This document shows, in pieces, positions 58,241 to 64,000 of a stretch of DNA of 64,000 nucleotides (the stretch's first letter is position 1; every line of letters starts with the position of its first letter). The stretch is from Nigrospora sphaerica (lineage: Eukaryota; Ascomycota; Sordariomycetes; Amphisphaeriales; Apiosporaceae). The stretch covers positions 3,162,001 through 3,226,000 of the forward strand of contig JAGVVL010000009.1 of assembly GCA_018287875.1 (NCBI GenBank). Direction: 5' to 3'. The notes beneath the pieces were generated by a model. The model was given only the letters and a program-made list of their open reading frames with translations. It did not search any database and was not told where the DNA came from. The translations under genes and the position numbers were made by a program.

Positions 58241-59592
58241 CTGGTTTACATACAAAAGCTCCCCGGCGCAGCGGGCCAACCCTCGCCCCGACCCCTGTGA
58301 GGCGACGTATGCTTAACCTGGGAGATACACCGCACGGTTAGCCGGGACATGGGGGGCTTGCTAGGAGCGGCTGACGGCGAGAGTTGCCCGGCCCATGATC
58401 AGAGCCGGGTTCATCGCCCGCACGCGTCTGAGGGAAAAACAAGCGAGGTTGCCCATACATGGAGAAACGTTATTGACCCCACCGTCTCCAGTAATCACCT
58501 CGCGCGCGGCGTTGTACCCTCAGCGACGTCGCGTGGTCTGCCAATAATCTACAACTAAGCCCCGTCGACCCCCGGACACGGATGCCTGTGTGTAGCGGAG
58601 GTATAGGACGGCGTGTAGGTGCACACTCGTCTCGCCTGGCCAGATGCTATGAATCCGGGGTGCAGTAACCCATCCACGGTACCATCAGAGCCACCGCCGG
58701 TGAGCTTATAGTGGGCATACGACAGTCCCGGCCACGCTGTTTCGCGGCTGAGGGGAGGCCAGAGGCACGCTGGTGTCAAAACTTTGATCATAGCTGATAA
58801 CAAGAAGTACTTGGCGACTAACGTCGCATCTCACTTCTCCTGTTCGCAGCCCTTTGAAAGGGGGCCATGGCCCTGTCGACTGAAAACTTCACCAAGAGTG
58901 CCATGCGTCTTTCCCCAGGTATCCCCGTGCTGATTGACGACGTGGGCAACCTCTTGCCCCTGGCGCCCCTTTATATTCTATACGAAACGGATATATGAGT
59001 GAGTAGCCCTGAACCTACAGACCATTCTAAGTGCTTACATGCTACACATGCATGCAGCTCAAATCGTGACGGGCTACATGTATTCCGCCGTAACTTCTCG
59101 CTTATCCACCCCCAATCTCTCCCTGACCCGCCAGTCCTGCAGTGTGCCGCCAAAATACAATTCCCGGCCGTTTGGTTCCCCCATCGCGGGATCGTGCGGT
59201 TTCTGCCCATACCTAATCTCAACGCGGCGGAGCGTGTCTATTTTTTGCTTTGGATGTCGTGTTCGAGTACCGAAGGCCCGAGCCTGTTGTCGACAGGGGC
59301 GAGACTTGCTCATATCTCGGAGTAAGGAGTTGTGTCCGAGAGAAGCGGGGGGTGGAATGGGGGCTCCGGTAACAAGCCCCGAAAGGGGAGACGTAGAAGA
59401 GAACAAACGCATGGCACGTACACAAGGAACTGCGAGTTTCGTAAACTGCGGTAAGGTCTCTGCTCCCCCACGATATCATGCCCGCTCTTGGTTCGGGACT
59501 CGGAAAGACGTCTCCAAGACTACGAGTTTGTGCGGGATCCGACAACTCGGCGGGAACGTGGCGTGAAGTAGCCGGACGGGTTGACTGCCATG

Positions 59593-59626
59593 CCTCCTCC
59601 TCCTCCTCCTCCTCCTCCTCCTCCTC
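59593..59626. repeat. (CCT)n trinucleotide repeat
   Basis: About eleven CCT units followed by a TTC-rich tail. Frames through it encode poly-Glu or poly-Ser/Pro and are not taken as genes. Confidence 0.9.
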
Positions 59627-60137
59627 TTTCTTCTTCTCTCGCCTCTCGCTGTATAAGTACCTACATAACCCGGCGTGGGATGGGCCCGTCGGAACCCAGC
59701 CGCGACTTCCGCCACTGGGGATTGCCCTCTGCATATTCGCGTACCAGCCCATGCATCGGAGCCCCGAAACCGAAAATTCACCTCTGCACAAGCGGGACCA
59801 GAGGAGCAGCGGCGGAACCGAAACCAAGGAGGCGGTGACATGAAAGTGACGCTTGACGTGCATGCGAGGTGCTAGACTTCGTACGCACCATGCGTGTGCC
59901 GGGGATGCCACGGTACGGGGCAGGTACACAGAATCCCTTGCATGAAGCAGAGAGACCTGAAGGGGCTAGCGGACAGGGCCGACAGAACGAGGCAAGGATG
60001 CCCCTGGGCCGAGAGGAGAGAGCCAGAGAAGTCGCATGCGAAGCACGGACCGCGGACACGAGATGATTTGAAGGCTGATCACCGAGACACAAGAGATAGG
60101 GGAACGTTTTGATTTTTATCAGGCTCTTCAGCGTTGC

Positions 60138-60156
60138 CAGACGGTCTGGGGAACCG
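60138..60156 (+). repeat. 19-bp word shared with 48928-48946
   Basis: Second identical copy of the word that begins CAGACGGTCTGG. It lies in the spacer downstream of the 60707 gene. Confidence 0.7.
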
Positions 60157-60706
60157 CTGGTAGGAGCCCTCGCAGAAGCCATGTCAGTGCCGGTCCGTCT
60201 GCCTGTCTGTTTCCGCGGACGCCTATGTGCAAGACATCCACGCCCCCTTTTCCGATAATTTCAGACCAGCGCTAAACCACCGTTGTGTGTCCGCACCCAA
60301 AAGGACCTGAAGGAGTGAAGGTCTCACAAGTCCCAAATATATACAGAGGAAAGGCAAGAAGAACAGACAACCAGACCCAAACTATAGCAAATTCACACGT
60401 TTCCAAAGATGACAGAAAGAAAATAAAAGCAACAAAGTTTGAGAACAACCGCACTGGCTTCCCTGTGATGGTGTAGCCAAGACTGCGAGCAAGCCTGTGG
60501 AACCTGGACGAGAGACCGCACCGTGACACCCATGGACGAGTGGTGGCAACTGGGTATTTGTCTAATAACAAATGACAATGGTATAAAAGACGCCGGAGAT
60601 GCAAGGTATGGAGGAAGTGGGCTTCATGGGAAGAAAGCCACGCGGGCGGGCCCGGGGTATCTTGGAGGGGAAGGAAAACTCGTGGTGACCCTGACCGGGC
60701 CGGCCC

Positions 60707-62602
60707 TTACTGGCCATAGGGTGTCTGCGTGGGCTGCCGGGGCAGTAACTGCGGACAGGGCTGTCGAGCCATCTGGCTGCTGTAGGAGTCGTCGTTCTCA
60801 ATGCCCGAGTCGCTGTGGGCAAGCGACTCCCGGCGCTCGGCGGCGTAGAAGGGAGACAGGCCCGCCGTCTCCGCCGCCGAGCCCACCACGCTTCCCGGCT
60901 CGGGGCTGCCCTCGCTTTCGTCGCAGTGGAAGCTCTCGAACATGGCTTCAAGCTCCTGGGGGCTCATCCGAGGCGCTGGGGAGTATTTCATCTCGGGCGG
61001 GTCCACGTACGAGGTAGAAGGCTGTTGCAAAAGGGAAGGGTCGTACAGGTTGGGTGTCGTCGTCGTCTGAGTCTGCCGCCGAGCGGCGCTCTTAGGCCGG
61101 CACTTTGGCTCCTTGTCTTTGGCGTCGGGTACAAACTCGTCAACGCCCAATTCAACCAACTTCTTGGCAATGTGTGGTTGTTTCCACGTATAGCATCGCA
61201 TGCCTCCGTACTTGGGCATCAGTTTGAGGATCTCGTTGTAGCGGTTGTTGTCGTATTCCTCTGCTGCGAGACGCAAGGCCTGGGTCTGAAGACCGAGTTA
61301 GCTCTATTTTCCGAGGGCGGAAAGGTCGTCAAACACGCTAACCTCTGAGTCGGGCCATATGGCATAGTTGAAAACGCCTCGCTGGACCTTCATCTGCAGC
61401 TTGGGCTTCCCACACGGCCCGTATGTCGTCCGCCATTCGTCTAGGATGCTGTCCCACATGCCCTTGCCTTTCAGATGGTGGTACTTCCTCCGGAGGTTAT
61501 AGACGTGGAGAGTTTGCTCATCGGCACCGTCCACGCCGACCCGGAGGTGAACCAGCTCCTCAGGGTCATCGGTCAGTGCTCCAAGGTAGGCCTCTGGGGA
61601 AGACGGCTCGGCTTTGCATGCCACATCAGCATCTTCTTTCTGGGCAGCAGCTTTTTTGGTACGTCTGGCGCGGGCTTTGGACATCTGCGTTTTCCTCGGG
61701 ATGCCCTTCCTTTTGGGGACAATGGTGGGCTGCAAACCCATGAACTGGGGGTGGCCCAGTCCCATGTTCACCCCTCCGAATGGATGAGAGGCATTAGTAA
61801 TGAGGGGCACTTGGGCCAAAGATGACGGTAGCATCATCGAAGGGGCAGATACCGGCGGGTGATTGCTTAACAGTGTAGGCGGTACCGCATGAGGGTTGGC
61901 GGCCGGATCATAGAAATGCTGTGACGGCAGCATCGGCAGAAACTCATTATGCTGTTCCGCCCCAGGTACACCATAGGCTCCCCAACAATGCTGCTCCGGA
62001 GCGGGTGTAGGGAAGCCGTGGTGGTTTTGGGGCGAAGTGGTCTCGAACGCATCCACGACCATCATGTCGGCGGAGGCGGGCATCGCCATCGGCGAGGACC
62101 GCTGACTGCCGGGCAGATCCATGTGATGGCCTGTAGGACCGTTCCATTCAGTATCGTTCCGTGGATATCCCGGTGTGGGCGGTTGCTGAGAGCTGCTCCG
62201 AGAGTTGGGGTATGCGGTGGCCATCATCCGGGGTGGTGATTCGCCCGATACGTTTGGTGACGCGCGGGCAGAGGTCGGAGTTGGCATGTTGGGGGGGTCG
62301 TATCCCATATAGCCGCCCACATACGGGTTCTTCTTCCATACAGTAAGTTCACGGTCTTCTTCACACCGCAAACAAATCGGGGCGTATGTGTGACTCACTG
62401 AGTATGCCCCGTGTTGATCTTGGCTACCGAACGCGGCAGTAGATACTCGCTGATCAGGCAAGTTTGCCTCTTCCGAACAACGTTTGTGGGAGTGGCTGGT
62501 CTTTTGGTGGGGGTATCCGTGGCCACTCATACTGAGAGCTATGTGGATGGTCTTGAGGTTTTGATCCAACTGTACGTCCACCGACTGTTTGGGGTTTATC
62601 AT
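60707..62602 (-). CDS. putative nuclear DNA-binding/regulatory protein, function unknown
   Basis: Exons end at 61343 and resume at 61285. A 66-nt, GT-AG segment (62398-62333) may be a further intron, but it is in frame and free of stops. The unspliced length is 612 aa, or 590 aa with the extra intron. The first roughly 300 residues are Pro/Ser/Met/His-rich and disordered. A basic patch, KRKGIPRKTQMSKARARRTK, could be a nuclear signal. The conserved-looking core follows: LRRKYHHLKGKGMWDSILDEW, QMKVQRGVFNYAIWPDSE, LAAEEYDNNRYNEILKLM and CYTWKQPHIAKKLVELGV. It is rich in aromatic-ended helices, as in Myb/SANT-like or trihelix folds, and I have seen this pattern in fungal hypothetical proteins. 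No specific target is known. ATG 62602 (MINPKQ) and ATG 62530 (MSGHGYPHQ) are both plausible starts. Confidence 0.72.
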
Positions 62603-64000
62603 CGAACTAGGCCAATGAGTCGCAGGGTATGGTGACGAGACTCTGCACATGAATAGGGAGAGAGAAAGGGAATTCTGTAGCGAGGGAATCAAAGACGGAG
62701 AAAACGAAAAGTTCGAATACGGGTTCGTAGCGGTGGCAGAGGTTGCAAGTTGAAGGTATGGCCGAGGGAGTGGTGTGTGTATTATACAAGAAAGCAAGGC
62801 AGCGTCTGTGGGTCTATCTATATGCCCACAAACGTCGTGGAGGGGAAAGTGGAGTCGGGAACACTCATTGTCCTCGAAGGTATGTCTGTACCTGGCTGGT
62901 GTGTCGTCCCGTTGGATGTGTCGATACATGGAAGATACCTCCTGCAGTTACGTCTTCACAACTGGACGACCAAGTAGGTACCGTGACAGGGGTGGCTGAG
63001 GGTTGATGGACGAGGAGCCTGTGTCTGGCCCTCCATGACAGCTACCACCCCCCCCAATGTTTGTACTATGGGGGTGGTCCCCCCCCGGGAAGGCCCCTTT
63101 CCCCCCCACTGAAGCGCGTGTAGCCGCTAGAAGGCCGGAGGTGGGCAACCGATAAGGCTTTCTCGGTCCAAGGCGTAAAGGGCTCCGACGGGCGCGACCT
63201 CGTCAGATGGAGTGAATATGGAGCTCCAACCACGCAAAGCCTCGCGGGTCTCCCGAGGCGCTCGTGCCCGTGAGGTCTTGAGCGGCTGCATGGACCTAGT
63301 AACCTGTAATAGCATGCGGGAAACATGGCTTAGCAAGGCTTGGGGGGCAGAAGGGAGTGTGGAGAAGCGTCAAGCATCGGGTAGCAGGCATACAGAACGG
63401 CGACCAGGGGAAACGGCTATGTAGGGCCGGCTGGCATGACCCAGTGATGGGGAGCCGGCGAGCATCAAATGGGAGCCGTGACGATCTGGGCCCAAGGTAC
63501 CGAGTGGAGTCACCAGAGAACAGTATGGGCTGGCCAGCAGCACGGGCGAGCACTGTGTACACGATGCAAAGCCAACGAAGGCAACACTTAGGTTCTGATG
63601 GGGACCCCAGGCACCAGACGGGTAGGAAATCTGTGCCTTGGACTTGGAGTGAACACCCTTCGCCGGGGGCAGGGTATCAGGGTATTACACCTCACGCGTC
63701 TACTGGTCGCGGCTCATATGGTCACGCACTGTTGATACTACCTACTACTACTGCTACTGCTGCTACTGCTGCTACTGCTGCTACTGCTGCTACTGCTGCT
63801 ACTGCTGCTACTGCTGCTTTTGCTGCTACTGCTGCTACTGCTGCTACTACTTGCTAGTTGTACCTACGGAGGGCAGGCTGGACTGCCTTGGCGGCACTAC
63901 GAACACCACCAAATCCCGAGCAGCAGTGGTGAACAGAGCGGGGTCCAGTCTAAATCTGGGTTCAATATGCTGGAGGAGCCCGTCGTTCGAACGCGAATGG
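62603..64000. other. right-end spacer
   Basis: Upstream region of the 60707 gene, with a promoter expected near 62610-62900. No gene is seen. The only clear feature is the repeat at 63741-63852. Confidence 0.5.
63741..63852. repeat. (CTACTGCTG)n-type microsatellite
   Basis: About 110 bp of mixed CTG and CTA triplets with a dominant CTGCTGCTA (9-bp) order, broken once by TTTTG. Frames across it give Ala/Thr repeats and are not taken as a gene. Confidence 0.9.

Larger units (their letters stand above)
55708..60706. other. spacer of about 5 kb
   Basis: It lies between the 5' end of the Mnl1-like gene and the 3' end of the 60707 gene, both on the minus strand. Many frames overlap, but none shows a domain. 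It contains poly-C (56928-56946), a short GC-rich hairpin (58214-58240), a CCT repeat (59593-59626) and the second copy of the 19-bp word (60138-60156). Promoter sequence of the Mnl1-like gene is expected near 55710-56300. Confidence 0.45.

Overview
This window is nuclear DNA of a filamentous ascomycete (Pezizomycotina, most probably a Sordariomycete). The evidence is short introns of about 50-105 nt with fungal donor, branch-point and acceptor signals, GC-rich third codon positions, and fungal-type proteins: a yeast-type RNA 5'-triphosphatase, a kexin with a transmembrane tail, a fungal xylose reductase and a very long PhoD-like phosphatase. The genus cannot be fixed from sequence alone. I see no tRNA or rRNA gene, no CRISPR array and no intact transposon.

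The layout from left to right is as follows. RPB10 (725-1152, +). A 4.5-kb gene-free stretch. A 731-aa uncharacterised protein with recurring Cys-Trp motifs (5662-8181, +). A small accessory-looking zone with a fragment of a secreted protein (9408-9608, -), a frameshifted RING-like relic (about 10689-11103, +) and a small conserved hypothetical gene (11748-12356, +). The mRNA-capping RNA 5'-triphosphatase (13288-16273, -). Proteasome subunit RPN2 (19645-23247, +). A membrane-anchored fucose-lectin-like protein (24148-25732, -). A 5.2-kb gap. D-xylose reductase (30959-32498, +), convergent with the PP1 regulator SDS22 (32864-34095, -). A BEM46-type alpha/beta hydrolase (about 35326-36731, +). 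A 1,620-aa PhoD-like phosphatase (37575-42437, -). Kexin KEX2 (46216-48812, +). Sorting nexin SNX4 (49480-50968, -). An EDEM/Mnl1-type ERAD mannosidase (52443-55707, -). A 5-kb gap. A putative nuclear regulatory protein (60707-62602, -).

Most genes are housekeeping: transcription and capping (RPB10, RNA triphosphatase), protein turnover (RPN2, Mnl1-like), phosphatase control (SDS22) and secretory-pathway function (KEX2, SNX4, Mnl1-like, adjacent between 46.2 and 55.7 kb). Xylose reductase links the window to pentose catabolism, and GGCTAA-type sites of the kind bound by XlnR/XYR1 lie in its upstream spacer. The intergenic spacers are long (up to 5.2 kb). They carry many trinucleotide repeats, small minisatellites and scattered short palindromic TAC/GTA-rich words (TACCTA, TAGGTA, GTACATGTAC). 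I found no clear novel multi-gene system. The best candidates for follow-up are the Cys-Trp repeat protein, the two gene relics, the repeat-dense upstream region of the PhoD-like gene and a 19-bp word shared by two distant intergenic sites.
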